NCBI GenBank assembly: GCA_947173495.1
Contig: CAMWFQ010000009.1
Span: 1-64,000 of the forward strand
Direction: 5' to 3'
DNA: 64,000 nt
Source of the DNA: an uncultured Lachnospiraceae bacterium
Lineage (GTDB): Bacteria > Bacillota > Clostridia > Lachnospirales > Lachnospiraceae
Shown here: one piece after another, positions 43,817-53,042 of the stretch
How the letters are laid out: every line of letters starts with the position of its first letter
Numbering within the stretch: position 1 is the stretch's first letter
Translations under genes and position numbers: made by a program
The notes under the pieces: generated by a model
The model's input: the letters and a program-made list of their open reading frames with translations, nothing else
Told to the model about the DNA's origin: nothing
Databases searched by the model: none

Positions 43817-45631
43817 ATGAAAAAATTTTCAATCAAAATATTTGTGATGATCTGTATCTGTGTGGTGATTCCTTTCACTCTTCTCTGTCATTATATCAAA
43901 AACAGTATGGAGCATTTCCTGCAGGAACAGATCAGCGACAAGGTCATACAGAACATTTCCCGGGACGAACGGAATATTTATGAAGAGTTGCAGAAGATAG
44001 CTTATTTCTCAAACGCCCTTGTCTGTGATGAGGAGCTGCAGAACATCATGCGGGATGAAAAAAGCAGTTATTACAGGAATTCTCTTTATTTTCAGGAGCT
44101 TTTGGGTAAAATGGCTTTGAACGGACAGGACAAGATTGTGGAATCCGCCAAGGTAATTCTGTTTGATGAAAGCGGCAGATGCTATTCCAACTGGGGGCTG
44201 AATTTTCAGAGCTATCAGTTCCTTCTGGAGGAGGAGTGGGTAAAGGAGGCCAATGAGAGCGGGCATATCACATGGAGGATGTTCAATCCCGCCTATATTA
44301 TTGAGGATGCCCGGGATGAGCAGTACATTTCCCTTGTAAGGGCGGTTCTGGATGAAAAAACAGCGGGAACCAGAGTGGGGACGCTGATCATGAGCATTAA
44401 CCGGGGAGAATTCAGCGAGATTATGACCAGGTATGCCTATGAGGGAGACAGGGTATACGTCTGCATCGATGAAGGCCAGGTGCTTATGGATAATGACCCG
44501 GAGCAGGAAATCGGAGATGAAGAAATAGAGGGATTGTACCGGGAAACGGGAGGACAGCGCAGCGGGATGCTTCAGAAAAATGTGGGGAAGAAGGAGTACC
44601 TGATCAATTACTATACGCTGCGCAGACCCTGGGAATTTGACGGACAGCCTATCAAGATTTTTCATTTTACGGACTACAGAGAGATCAGAGAGCAGGTGGA
44701 GGGCATTACGGGAAGGATTGGCGCCGTGATCTTTATCGTTCTTCTGCTTATCCTGCTGATCGCTTTTATGGCGGTGAGGCTTCTGGTAAAGCCCATCACG
44801 GTTCTGACTACGGAGATGAATACCTACCGTATTGACAGGGAGATCCGGGGAATCGATGTGAACCGGAAGGATGAGATCGGCGAGCTGAACCGGTCCTTCT
44901 GCCGTATGTCGGACTCTCTTAAGGAAGCCTTCCGGCAGACCCGGGAGGAGTATAAGGCGAGGGAGCAGTACCGATATGAGTCACTGCGCGCCCAACTGAA
45001 TCCGCACTTTTTATTTAATACGCTGACCTCTATCCGATGGATGGCTGTGATAAGAGGAGCGGACAATATTGTGGAGAGCATTGATGCGCTGGCAGGCTTA
45101 TTGAAATACAGTCTGGGAAGCACGGAGGAGCTGGTGACCATCAGAGAGGAGCTGGCGCATATCTGTAATTATGTATCCATACACAATTACCGGTATGAGG
45201 ACTATGTGGTCATGGACATTGACGTAGACGAGGAACTTCAGGATCTGAAGACCATGCGTTTCATCCTGCAGCCTATTGTGGAAAATTCGATCATTCACGG
45301 ATACGGAAACAAGGACAAAAAGCAGCATACCATATACATCTACGGGGACAGAGAAGGAGATCATCTGATGCTGTATGTGGAGGATGAAGGCGTGGGAATT
45401 TCTCCGGAGCAGATTGAAGAGTTTGAGAAGGGGAAAAAGTCTTCCGGCATCAAGGAGGGCAGACTGACGGGGATCGGGCTGCATCATGTGGACGAGTGTA
45501 TCAGGCTGACCTTCGGGGAGGAATATGGGTTGAAAATATCCCGGAATGCAGAAAAAGGAACTGTTGTGCAGTTTTTGCTGCCGGTTCTGGAAAGACAGGG
45601 GCAGTCAACAGAAGTTGAGGAAAGTGTATGA
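43817..45631 (+). CDS. YesM-type sensor histidine kinase
   Basis: 604-residue membrane kinase: transmembrane helix near residues 8-28, a large extracellular sensor (about 30-300), a second helix near 305-328, a HAMP linker (VKPITVLTTEMN) and the kinase core with His397 in AQLNPHFLFNTL, N-box LQPIVENSIIHGYG and G-box VEDEGVGISP. The frame is open from 43766; the ATG at 43817 starts directly at the signal helix. A TATAAT at 43701 may be its -10, but no good -35 was seen. ATGA overlap with the YesN partner at 45628. Confidence 0.92.
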   Translation: MKKFSIKIFVMICICVVIPFTLLCHYIKNSMEHFLQEQISDKVIQNISRDERNIYEELQKIAYFSNALVCDEELQNIMRDEKSSYYRNSLYFQELLGKMALNGQDKIVESAKVILFDESGRCYSNWGLNFQSYQFLLEEEWVKEANESGHITWRMFNPAYIIEDARDEQYISLVRAVLDEKTAGTRVGTLIMSINRGEFSEIMTRYAYEGDRVYVCIDEGQVLMDNDPEQEIGDEEIEGLYRETGGQRSGMLQKNVGKKEYLINYYTLRRPWEFDGQPIKIFHFTDYREIREQVEGITGRIGAVIFIVLLLILLIAFMAVRLLVKPITVLTTEMNTYRIDREIRGIDVNRKDEIGELNRSFCRMSDSLKEAFRQTREEYKAREQYRYESLRAQLNPHFLFNTLTSIRWMAVIRGADNIVESIDALAGLLKYSLGSTEELVTIREELAHICNYVSIHNYRYEDYVVMDIDVDEELQDLKTMRFILQPIVENSIIHGYGNKDKKQHTIYIYGDREGDHLMLYVEDEGVGISPEQIEEFEKGKKSSGIKEGRLTGIGLHHVDECIRLTFGEEYGLKISRNAEKGTVVQFLLPVLERQGQSTEVEESV

Positions 45632-47409
45632 AAAAGGTTATGATCGTGGACGATGAATTTCTGGTAAGACTGGGGATCAAATCCCTGCTGCACTGGGAAG
45701 ACTATGGATACGAAATCGTGGGAGAAGCGGAGAGCGGCCAGGAGGCTCTTGAAAAAATAGAAAAAATACATCCCCAGATCATACTGACAGATCTGAGAAT
45801 GAGCCCCGGAGACGGATTCCTTCTGATTGAGCAGTGCCGGCAGAAATATCCGGAGATGAAGTTTGTGGTGCTGAGCAACTACAATGACTTTGAAAATGTG
45901 CGCCGGGCCATGAAGATGGGGGCCAGCGACTATGTGTTCAAGCTGACCCTGAAGGCGCAGGAGCTTTTGCAGGTTCTGGACGAGGTAAGCGGAAGCGGCT
46001 CGGAGAGCGGGAAGGCGGTATCGGAAGAAGGACCGGCAAGGGAGACTGAAAGGGCGGAGAGAGAAATGCCGCCCGGTCAGAATCGGGAGATGATAAAGGC
46101 CGGTATCCTGAAAAATCTCATGGAGGCCAGGGACGGGTATTATGAGGTAAATTTGAAAACGCTGTCGGAATACCCCTTTTGTGTTGACTTTGAAAAAGAT
46201 TACCGGATTATGACCATTACACTGGACGATCTTTCTATTGCCCGTTGCAGCGGGAATTTCCTGGAAAGCGATCTTCTGAAATTTGCCATCGAGAACATGA
46301 TCGGCGAGATTTTTGAGGATCATGGGGAAAAGGAAATTTTCCGGTATGGAGAATGCGATTTTATTCTTGTGCTTTCCTCCGGATCGGAAGCAGAGAATTT
46401 CAGAGAAAAGACAGAAGCTGAATTTGCAAGGCTGCATCAGTATGTACAGAAGTACTGCGGACTGCATATCAGCGGCGCGGTCTGTTCTCAAAGCAGGGGC
46501 CTTTTTTCTCTGAAGGAGGGAATTCTGGAGAATGCAGGCAGGCTGAGGATGCGCTTCTGGAACCGGCAGGAGGGGCTCCTGTGGCCGGAGGAGGATGCAA
46601 AGCCGCTTCGAGGGACGAAGAGGTCAGAGGCGGAGGTTCGGAAAATTATGGCCCTGGCGGATGAAAACGCTGGTTTTCCGGGCAGACTCATGCCGGCAGA
46701 GAGTGGAAGTGTTTCGGCGGAATCGGATCGGGCAGCGCGGCTGGAAGTAAAAATACAGGCGGGCGGAATCAGGGAGGGGCTTGCCTGCTGGGAAGAACTG
46801 ATGGAGGAAGTGCGCAGGAGCTGCGCCGGAGATGTACAGAAGTTCAGGGAGTCGCTTCTCGGTATCTGCAGGGTACTGTCCTGGTATCTGAAAAAAGGTG
46901 GTATCGATGTAAGGCATATTCAGGATGGAAACGGCGTGAATCTGGAGACGGCCATTCGGGAGTACGACTTTTATGAGGAGATCGAGGAGAGCTTTCAGGG
47001 GCTTCGGCAGCAGTACCTGGCGTTTGCCGGAGAAGGCGGAAGCTCTCAGGAGAGCCGCAGACGCCCCTGCCGGAAGGAGGTTCTGGAGGTAAAGAGTTTT
47101 GTACAGGCTCATTACGGAGAAAAGCTGTCTGTAGCACAGATTGCGGAGATGGTCAATATGAGTGAAAGCCGGTTTGCCCATGTGTTCAAAAAGGAAACCG
47201 GGATCAGTTTCTGGGAATATGTGAATCAGGTGCGGATGGATCAGGCGGAAAAGTTGCTCAAGGAGACGGATATGCGGATCGGGGATATTGCGGAAAGAAT
47301 TGGAATGGATAATCCCAATTATTTCAGCTCTCAGTTCAAGAAGAGGAAGGGAAAATCACCTCTTGCCTACAGGAATATGGCAGAACCCGGGGAAACGGCG
47401 CCTTTCTGA
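45628..47409 (+). CDS. YesN-type response regulator (REC + AraC), long form
   Basis: 593-residue regulator: receiver with D8-D9 and phospho-acceptor Asp55 (ILTDLRMSPGDGF), a long central region (about 135-485) of the kind seen in large YesN-like proteins, and an AraC-type DNA-binding domain at the C-terminus (about 490-590; SVAQIAEMVNMSESRFAHVF and IGMDNPNYFSSQF). Coupled by ATGA to its kinase. Ends at a good terminator (47585). Nearby sugar importer 4 (49321-52849) is a natural target. Confidence 0.92.
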   Translation: MKKVMIVDDEFLVRLGIKSLLHWEDYGYEIVGEAESGQEALEKIEKIHPQIILTDLRMSPGDGFLLIEQCRQKYPEMKFVVLSNYNDFENVRRAMKMGASDYVFKLTLKAQELLQVLDEVSGSGSESGKAVSEEGPARETERAEREMPPGQNREMIKAGILKNLMEARDGYYEVNLKTLSEYPFCVDFEKDYRIMTITLDDLSIARCSGNFLESDLLKFAIENMIGEIFEDHGEKEIFRYGECDFILVLSSGSEAENFREKTEAEFARLHQYVQKYCGLHISGAVCSQSRGLFSLKEGILENAGRLRMRFWNRQEGLLWPEEDAKPLRGTKRSEAEVRKIMALADENAGFPGRLMPAESGSVSAESDRAARLEVKIQAGGIREGLACWEELMEEVRRSCAGDVQKFRESLLGICRVLSWYLKKGGIDVRHIQDGNGVNLETAIREYDFYEEIEESFQGLRQQYLAFAGEGGSSQESRRRPCRKEVLEVKSFVQAHYGEKLSVAQIAEMVNMSESRFAHVFKKETGISFWEYVNQVRMDQAEKLLKETDMRIGDIAERIGMDNPNYFSSQFKKRKGKSPLAYRNMAEPGETAPF

Positions 47410-47520
47410 ATTTGCCATTGCGTTTTCTTTTTTCTTGATTCCCGCGAGCAATGCGCCAAGCGGCTGCCCATAGAGATGCAAAGCATCTTATAGACATTTG
47501 ATTGACGGGATAAAAAGACT

Positions 47521-47631
47521 GGCAGCAGGATATGGAAGATGGGAAAGGATATTGGAAAATAAACATAACAGATTACGGAAGAAAAACAGCAGATATGGTC
47601 GTCGCGGCCGGTGCTGTTTTTTTGCTATAAT
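47521..47631. repeat. Direct repeat, copy 1 (upstream of MATE gene)
   Basis: Block A (47521-47541, GGCAGCAGGATATGGAAGAT) and block B (47555-47631, 77 bp ending in TTGCTATAAT) recur downstream of the MATE gene at 49035-49055 and 49132-49208. Block B is the same length in both copies, with about 9 mismatches. The segment includes the terminator of the response-regulator operon. Confidence 0.75.
47585..47623 (+). terminator. Rho-independent terminator of the YesM/YesN operon
   Basis: AACAGCA pairs with TGCTGTT, an inner GGTCG/CGGCC stem extends the hairpin, and a run of seven T's follows. This is a clear terminator within repeat block B. Confidence 0.8.
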
Positions 47632-47695
47632 CCGTTTGTCAAATAACGGATAACGCTCTTTGAGATCAACTGCTTAAAGGAAAGGAGAGAATGGG

Positions 47696-49018
47696 ATGGA
47701 GCTGCTGACAGGTAAGATTAAACCCATGTATTTCAGATATCTGGCCGCCGCATTCGGAAGCGCACTGATTTCGTCTATCTACGGCGTGGTGGACATGGCA
47801 ATGGTGGGGCAGTATCAGGGGCCGGAAGGCACGGCGGCGCTGGCTGTGGTGGCCCCTGTCTGGAGTATTCTGTATAGCCTGGGTCTGCTTATGGGAATCG
47901 GCGGCTCTGTCCTGTTCACTACCCTGCGGGGAAAATCGGAAGAAAATAGAAATAAGTCCAATGAATATTTTACAGCTGCGCTGGTCGGAGCAGCGGCGCT
48001 GGCTGCTGTCACATGGCTGACAGTAATCTTTTTTGACCGGGAACTATTGCGGTTGTTCGGAGCGGAAGAGACGCTGCTTCCGCTGGCAAGAAGTTATCTG
48101 TTTCCCATTAAATTTGTAGTGCCGAGCTTCCTTTTTGTGCAGCTTATGGCGGCTTTTTTGCGTAACGATGGAAATCCGGCTCTTGCTGCGAAGGCGGTTT
48201 TGACCGGAGGAATTTTTAATGTGTTTGGCGATTATTTCTTTGTTTTTGTATTAAACATGGGAATTATGGGGGCAGGTCTGGCAACTGCTGCCGGCTCTGT
48301 TTTTTCCTTATCAGTTATGCTGACTCATTTCTTCAGTAAAAAGAATACGTTAAGGCTTGTGAAACCTTCGGAACTGTTTTTGATTCTGAAATCCATCTGC
48401 GTAACCGGATTTTCCGCTTTTTTTATTGATGTGGCTATGGGAATTCTTACCGTGCTGTTTAACAGACAGATTTTAAAATACCTGGGAACGGATGCGCTGG
48501 CGGTTTATGGGATTATTATCAATATTAACACCTTTGTCCAGTGCTGCGCATACAGTATTGGCCAGGCTTCGCAGCCAATGCTCTCTGCAAATTTTGGCGC
48601 GGGTAAGGGGAAGCGTATTATACAGATCCTGCGGCATGCGTTGGGAACGGCGGCGGTATTCGGAATCATCTGGTCTGCGCTTGCAGTTTTGGATCCCGAT
48701 TTTTTTGTCCATATCTTTATGAAGCCGACGGAGAAGATCCTGGTCATTGCTCCGGCTATTATTCGCAGATATGGCATTTCTTTCCTCCTGCTTCCGTTTA
48801 ATATTTTTTCAACCTATTATTTTCAGGCGCTGATGAAGCCTGCGGCCGCCTTTACTGTTTCTGTTTCCAGGGGCATTGTAGTCAGCGGAATATTAATCTG
48901 TATTCTCCCGGCTGCGGCAGGAGCAGACGCGATCTGGTTTGCGATGCCGATTACGGAAATACTGGTTGCAGTTTATGGTACACGGAAAATGATGAAAAAC
49001 ACGAAAGCATTGTTTTGA
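47696..49018 (+). CDS. MATE family efflux transporter
   Basis: 440-residue integral membrane protein with 12 predicted helices of the multidrug and toxic-compound extrusion family (MatE twice). Typical start: GKIKPMYFRYLAAAFGSALISSIYGVVDMAMVGQ. The second half carries GTDALAVYGIIININTFVQ. It exports drugs or metabolites by cation antiport; the substrate is unknown. AGGAG ribosome site eight bases before the ATG. It is flanked on both sides by the same repeat (47521-47631 and 49035-49208), which suggests local duplication or insertion of the gene between repeats. Confidence 0.92.
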   Translation: MELLTGKIKPMYFRYLAAAFGSALISSIYGVVDMAMVGQYQGPEGTAALAVVAPVWSILYSLGLLMGIGGSVLFTTLRGKSEENRNKSNEYFTAALVGAAALAAVTWLTVIFFDRELLRLFGAEETLLPLARSYLFPIKFVVPSFLFVQLMAAFLRNDGNPALAAKAVLTGGIFNVFGDYFFVFVLNMGIMGAGLATAAGSVFSLSVMLTHFFSKKNTLRLVKPSELFLILKSICVTGFSAFFIDVAMGILTVLFNRQILKYLGTDALAVYGIIININTFVQCCAYSIGQASQPMLSANFGAGKGKRIIQILRHALGTAAVFGIIWSALAVLDPDFFVHIFMKPTEKILVIAPAIIRRYGISFLLLPFNIFSTYYFQALMKPAAAFTVSVSRGIVVSGILICILPAAAGADAIWFAMPITEILVAVYGTRKMMKNTKALF

Positions 49019-49034
49019 CAGAATTTGAAAGACC

Positions 49035-49208
49035 GGCAGCAGGATATGGAAGATGTACCATGGATGTTTTCAAGGGGAGGACGGTCAGGGGGAAGGAGGC
49101 GGCTGTATTTGAAAGAAGGGCAGGGATATCAGAAAATAAACACAACAGATTCTGGAAGAAAAACAGCAGATATGGCCGTCACGGCCGCGGTTATTTTTTT
49201 GCTATAAT
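49035..49208. repeat. Direct repeat, copy 2 (downstream of MATE gene)
   Basis: Matches copy 1 at 47521-47631, but 76 bp rather than 13 bp separates blocks A and B. The block B hairpin (GGCCGTCACGGCC at 49174, then a T-run) can act as terminator of the MATE gene, although the outer stem of copy 1 is disrupted here. The 302-bp stretch 49019-49320 otherwise holds only the leader of importer 4; a CATAAT at 49231 is a possible -10 without a convincing -35. Confidence 0.7.
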
Positions 49209-49320
49209 GCATTCATCAGACAACGGGTATCATAATTTGCGATATCTTCATCCGACAATAGAAGAGAGATCTGGAGGTCTTCTGTTGTCAAAAATAATTA
49301 AAAGAAGGAGGAAATTTATT

Positions 49321-50751
49321 ATGAGAAACAAAAAATGGCTGGCACTGGGAATGGCAGCGGCTCTTACACTCACCGCTCTTACGGGCTGTGGGAACAGCGG
49401 TCAGGATTCCGCTTCATCCTCTGCAGGGACAGAGGAAAGTACGGATGCAGCATCTGAAGAAAAGAAGGAGGATGCAGAGCAGACGGCAGATGCGGCCGAT
49501 GAAACAAAAAACAGCGGAGAGACAGTGACCTTGAGAATGTGGGGCGGAGTTCCCCCGGAAAGCGGTCCTCAAAAGGCATGCGACGACTTCAACGCTCTTT
49601 ATGCAGATAAGGGAATTCAGGTAGAGTATGAGCGGTTTGTAAATGATGATACCGGCAATCTGAAGTTGGAGACGAACCTTCTTTCAGGCACAGGCGTGGA
49701 TATTTATGTAACTTACGGACTCTCTGTTCTGCAGAAGAGAGCGGACGGTGATATGGCCCTGGATCTCACAGAACTTATGGAGAGGGATGGATTTGATCAG
49801 AAGGAATATTTCGGCGAAATGGCTGAGGCCTATTATGTGGACGGAAAGCCTTACAGTGTACCTACCAAGCTGGATCAGTATGGTATCGTGCTCAACAAGA
49901 CCATGTTTGAAGAAGCAGGTATTGAGATTCCCACAGAGTGGACCTTTGACGAGTTCAGAGAAATTGCAAAGCAGCTGACTCATGGAGAGGGACAGGATAA
50001 GGTCTATGGCATGTTCTGGAACAGCCAACAGGATCTCACTTATCTGTTTACTTATCTGGCAGCACAGACCAATGGCGGAGATCCCATGTATTTAAGCGAA
50101 ACAGAATCCGCATTTATGGACCCGGTGGTACTTAAATCGGTTGAACTGATCAATAACATGATGAATGTGGATGGCTCCTCACCCACTCATACGGATTCCG
50201 TTACGCAACAACTTTCCCAGGAAGGGATGTTCCTGACGGGAAAGAGCGCTATGACTGTGGGTCCTTGGATGATCCGCAGCATCAAGGATCTGGAGAACTA
50301 TCCTCATGAGTTCGAGACGGCTTTTGCACCTTATCCGGTAGTGGAAGAAGGACAGAGAAACTTTACCCAGGGTGGATACGGAGATCTGATTTCCATCAAT
50401 CCCAAGTCCGAGTACATTGATGAAGCATGGGAATTTGTAAAGTGGTATGCACTGGAAGGTATGCTTCCCGTGGCAGAGGGCGGACGAGTTCCCGCAGCTA
50501 ACACCTATGATACTCAGGCAGTGACAGACGCATTCTTAAAGGGAGCAGAAGGCATTATTGATGCGGAGACCACCAAGAATATACTGATCGCACCTGCGGA
50601 TAATTATGCAGTGCCTTCCATTACCGCCCACGGGCCGGAAATCTCCCAGGTGGTGAAGGAGGAGCTGGAGAAGATTTTCATCGGAGAAAAGACGGTGGAA
50701 GAGGGAATGTCAGATGCCAAGGAACGGGCGGATGCAATTCTGCAGGAGTAG
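49321..50751 (+). CDS. Sugar ABC importer 4: binding lipoprotein
   Basis: 476-residue CUT1 solute-binding lipoprotein: signal peptide MRNKKWLALGMAAALTLTAL with lipobox ALTGC (Cys23), an acidic Ala/Glu linker (to about 65) and the two-lobe fold. The ATG at 49321 follows AAGGAGG and begins the signal peptide; the longer frame from 49015 runs back through the repeat and is rejected. Permeases at 51055 and 51980 complete the importer after a repeat-rich spacer. Confidence 0.9.
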   Translation: MRNKKWLALGMAAALTLTALTGCGNSGQDSASSSAGTEESTDAASEEKKEDAEQTADAADETKNSGETVTLRMWGGVPPESGPQKACDDFNALYADKGIQVEYERFVNDDTGNLKLETNLLSGTGVDIYVTYGLSVLQKRADGDMALDLTELMERDGFDQKEYFGEMAEAYYVDGKPYSVPTKLDQYGIVLNKTMFEEAGIEIPTEWTFDEFREIAKQLTHGEGQDKVYGMFWNSQQDLTYLFTYLAAQTNGGDPMYLSETESAFMDPVVLKSVELINNMMNVDGSSPTHTDSVTQQLSQEGMFLTGKSAMTVGPWMIRSIKDLENYPHEFETAFAPYPVVEEGQRNFTQGGYGDLISINPKSEYIDEAWEFVKWYALEGMLPVAEGGRVPAANTYDTQAVTDAFLKGAEGIIDAETTKNILIAPADNYAVPSITAHGPEISQVVKEELEKIFIGEKTVEEGMSDAKERADAILQE

Positions 50752-50772
50752 GCAGGGACTTACAGGCAATAG

Positions 50773-50862
50773 CAAATAAATTTGCCATATCAAATAAATT
50801 TGCAATAACAAATAAATTTGCCATATCAAATAAATCTGTCATGTCAGATGAATCTGCCGTTT
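50773..50862. repeat. 18-bp tandem repeat array (5 units)
   Basis: Five head-to-tail copies of CAAATAAATTTGCCATAT and variants, exact period 18 bp; units 1 and 3 are identical and units 4-5 are diverged. Each unit contains the imperfect palindrome CAAAT-AA-ATTTG. The array lies in the 303-bp spacer between the binding protein and permeases of importer 4. The rest of the spacer has a GCGCTG/CAGCGC-type hairpin (about 50919-50940) and no gene. Confidence 0.8.
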
Positions 50863-51054
50863 TCTGTATAAACAGATAGCATTGAAACAGATATTTTTAT
50901 GAAAGAAGCAGATGGCAGGGCGCTGAAAAAAAGCAGCGCCTGCCGGTGTTTGCGGAGATGAGCTTTCCGGCGGAACGCGTCGGCATATGCCGGATGAGCT
51001 CATTACGGAGCGCGGGATCATCTGCTGTGAACCGAGCGGAAAAGAGGTAAAGAT

Positions 51055-51966
51055 TTGAAAAAAGAAAAAGAGAAAAAGAAAGGCCTAAGCCGTCAGGCAA
51101 AAACCAATCTGGTGGGTTATTCCTTTATTCTTCCCAATATTATCGGCGTCTGTGCGTTCACTTTATTTCCGATGCTCTTTTCTCTGGTGATCAGTTTTAC
51201 GGACTGGGATTATACCAAAGGGATCGGAAACTGGAACTTCATAGGCATCAAAAACTTTATCACCATGTGGTCGGACGAGTGGTTTACAAGCGCTCTTAAG
51301 AACACGCTCATATTTGTGGTCGGAGTGGTGCCTGTAACAGTATTTCTTGCCATGGTGCTGGCAGTGGTCATTGACAAATTCTGTTTTGCAAAGCTCCCCA
51401 TCCGGATGGCGTTGTTTATGCCCTATGTGTCCAATGTGGTTGCGGTGGCCATTGTGTGGGTTATGATGTATTCACCCTGGGGCCCGTTCACCCGTCTGGT
51501 GGTTGCGCTGGGAGTGGACAATCCGCCTCAGTGGCTGGGGGATACCAAATGGGCGCTCCCGGCTATCATGCTGATGACGGTGTGGTCAGGGGTAGGGTAC
51601 GCCATCATCATTTATACCTCCGCCATTCAGGGACTGCCGAAGGATGTATATGAGGCGGCGGATATAGATGGAGCGGGAGAGGTTGCCAAGTTTTTCAGGC
51701 TGACGATCCCCTTTTTATCTCCCACAACATTCTTTCTGGTCATCACCACGCTGATCAGCTCCTTCCAGGTGTTTGCACCCATTCAGATCATGACCAGAGG
51801 CGGCCCGGGAACCGCCACGAATGTACTGGTGTATTATATTTACACATCGGCTTTTACATTTTATAAGATGGGGTATGCGTCGGCTATATCGTGGGTCCTG
51901 TTTATCTTTCTGTTTATCGTCACAATGATCCAGTGGCACGGGCAGAAAAAATGGGTGAGCTATTAA
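51055..51966 (+). CDS. Sugar ABC importer 4: MalF-type permease
   Basis: 303-residue permease with a very lysine-rich cytoplasmic start (KKEKEKKKG), six hydrophobic segments and EAA loop VYEAADIDGAGEVAKFFRLT, followed by IPF. The start codon is TTG at 51055, seven bases after AGAGG; no ATG is available near it. It is separated from its binding protein by an 18-bp repeat array and followed after 13 bp by the MalG-type partner. No ATPase gene is present. Confidence 0.9.
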   Translation: MKKEKEKKKGLSRQAKTNLVGYSFILPNIIGVCAFTLFPMLFSLVISFTDWDYTKGIGNWNFIGIKNFITMWSDEWFTSALKNTLIFVVGVVPVTVFLAMVLAVVIDKFCFAKLPIRMALFMPYVSNVVAVAIVWVMMYSPWGPFTRLVVALGVDNPPQWLGDTKWALPAIMLMTVWSGVGYAIIIYTSAIQGLPKDVYEAADIDGAGEVAKFFRLTIPFLSPTTFFLVITTLISSFQVFAPIQIMTRGGPGTATNVLVYYIYTSAFTFYKMGYASAISWVLFIFLFIVTMIQWHGQKKWVSY

Positions 51967-51979
51967 GGAGAGGAAGTAT

Positions 51980-52849
51980 ATGAAAAATAAAAAAGGAAAA
52001 CAGAAGCTGCTGAGAGTAATGCCGCGTGTGATCTGGACGCTGGTGCTGGGTCTGCTGGCAGTTTCCATGGTAACGCCCTTTATCTGGATGCTTTCCGCCT
52101 CCATGAAGCTGCCGCTGGATGTGATGAAGCTTCCCATAGAGTGGATCCCCAAATATTTTTATCCGGACAATTATATGAAGGTATGGAACATTGCGGGAAA
52201 AGGGGCCAGAGATTACCATTTCGGAGTGGCCTATGCCAATTCGCTGAAGATCGCCTTTATCAATGTGGCAGGCTCCGTGCTTACCAGTACGCTGGCAGGC
52301 TATGCTTTTGCCAAAATTAATTTTAAGGGCAGAAATGTATTGTTCCTGTTTTATCTGGCGACCATGATGATTCCCAGCCAGGTGACTTTGATCCCCAAGT
52401 TTGTCATGTTCAACAAAATGGGACTTATGGGAACTCATCTGACGCTGATTTTGCCCGGTGTGATCACCATCACAGGAACCTTCCTGATGCGTCAGTACTT
52501 TATGCAGATCCCGGACGAACTGCGGGAATCCGCAAGAGTGGATGGAGCGAACGAATATATGATATGGGCCAGGATTATGGTGCCCATTGCCAAGCCCAGC
52601 ATGGCGTCTCTGGCTATCGTGGTGTTCCTCTGGAACTGGAACAGCTATCTGGAGCCTCTGGTATTCCTGAGCAACTGGCGATTGTATACCATACCCCTGG
52701 CACTGACGAATTTCATAGAGGAGAGTGTGACCGAATACAATCTGGTCATGGCGGCGGCCTCTTCCGCACTGATCCCGGCCTTTGTGGTATTTTTGCTGGG
52801 GCAGAAGTTTCTGGTGAAGGGACTTGTGAGCGGAGCAGTGAAAGGTTAG
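51980..52849 (+). CDS. Sugar ABC importer 4: MalG-type permease
   Basis: 289-residue permease with six hydrophobic segments, EAA loop ELRESARVDGANEYMIWARI and C-terminus KGLVSGAVKG. GGAGAGGAAG ribosome site. Last gene of importer 4. It is followed by a 37-bp repeat array and then the convergent PocR-AraC gene. Confidence 0.9.
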   Translation: MKNKKGKQKLLRVMPRVIWTLVLGLLAVSMVTPFIWMLSASMKLPLDVMKLPIEWIPKYFYPDNYMKVWNIAGKGARDYHFGVAYANSLKIAFINVAGSVLTSTLAGYAFAKINFKGRNVLFLFYLATMMIPSQVTLIPKFVMFNKMGLMGTHLTLILPGVITITGTFLMRQYFMQIPDELRESARVDGANEYMIWARIMVPIAKPSMASLAIVVFLWNWNSYLEPLVFLSNWRLYTIPLALTNFIEESVTEYNLVMAAASSALIPAFVVFLLGQKFLVKGLVSGAVKG

Positions 52850-52867
52850 GCGTACAGAGGCAGGCGC

Positions 52868-53015
52868 GCAGAGGCCCGGCATGGCAGGGCAGAGGATGCA
52901 GGGCGCAGGAGTCGGACATGGAAGGGCTGAGAAAACAGGATGCAGGAGCCCGGCATGGAAGGACTGAGGACACAGGACGCAGGAGCCCGGTATGGAAGGG
53001 CTGAGGAAACGGAAC
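52868..53015. repeat. 37-bp tandem repeat array (4 units)
   Basis: Four copies with exact 37-bp period (starts 52868, 52905, 52942, 52979); the middle copies share GCAGGAGCCCGGCATGGAAG. The period is not a multiple of three and frames across the array are not gene-like. It lies between the convergent ends of importer 4 and the PocR-AraC gene. The GGAGCCxGG core also occurs in the array at 55348-55523. Confidence 0.8.
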
Positions 53016-53042
53016 ACAGGAGATAAGGGCACAGACGCCGGA

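Noticed and set aside
50752-51054. CRISPR-like array in the importer 4 spacer
   Set aside because: The 18-bp units are contiguous without unique spacers, so it is a simple tandem repeat.
52850-53042. Coding frames across the 37-bp array
   Set aside because: The period is not a multiple of three, and frames on both strands give only Arg/Gly/Pro-rich shadow sequences.
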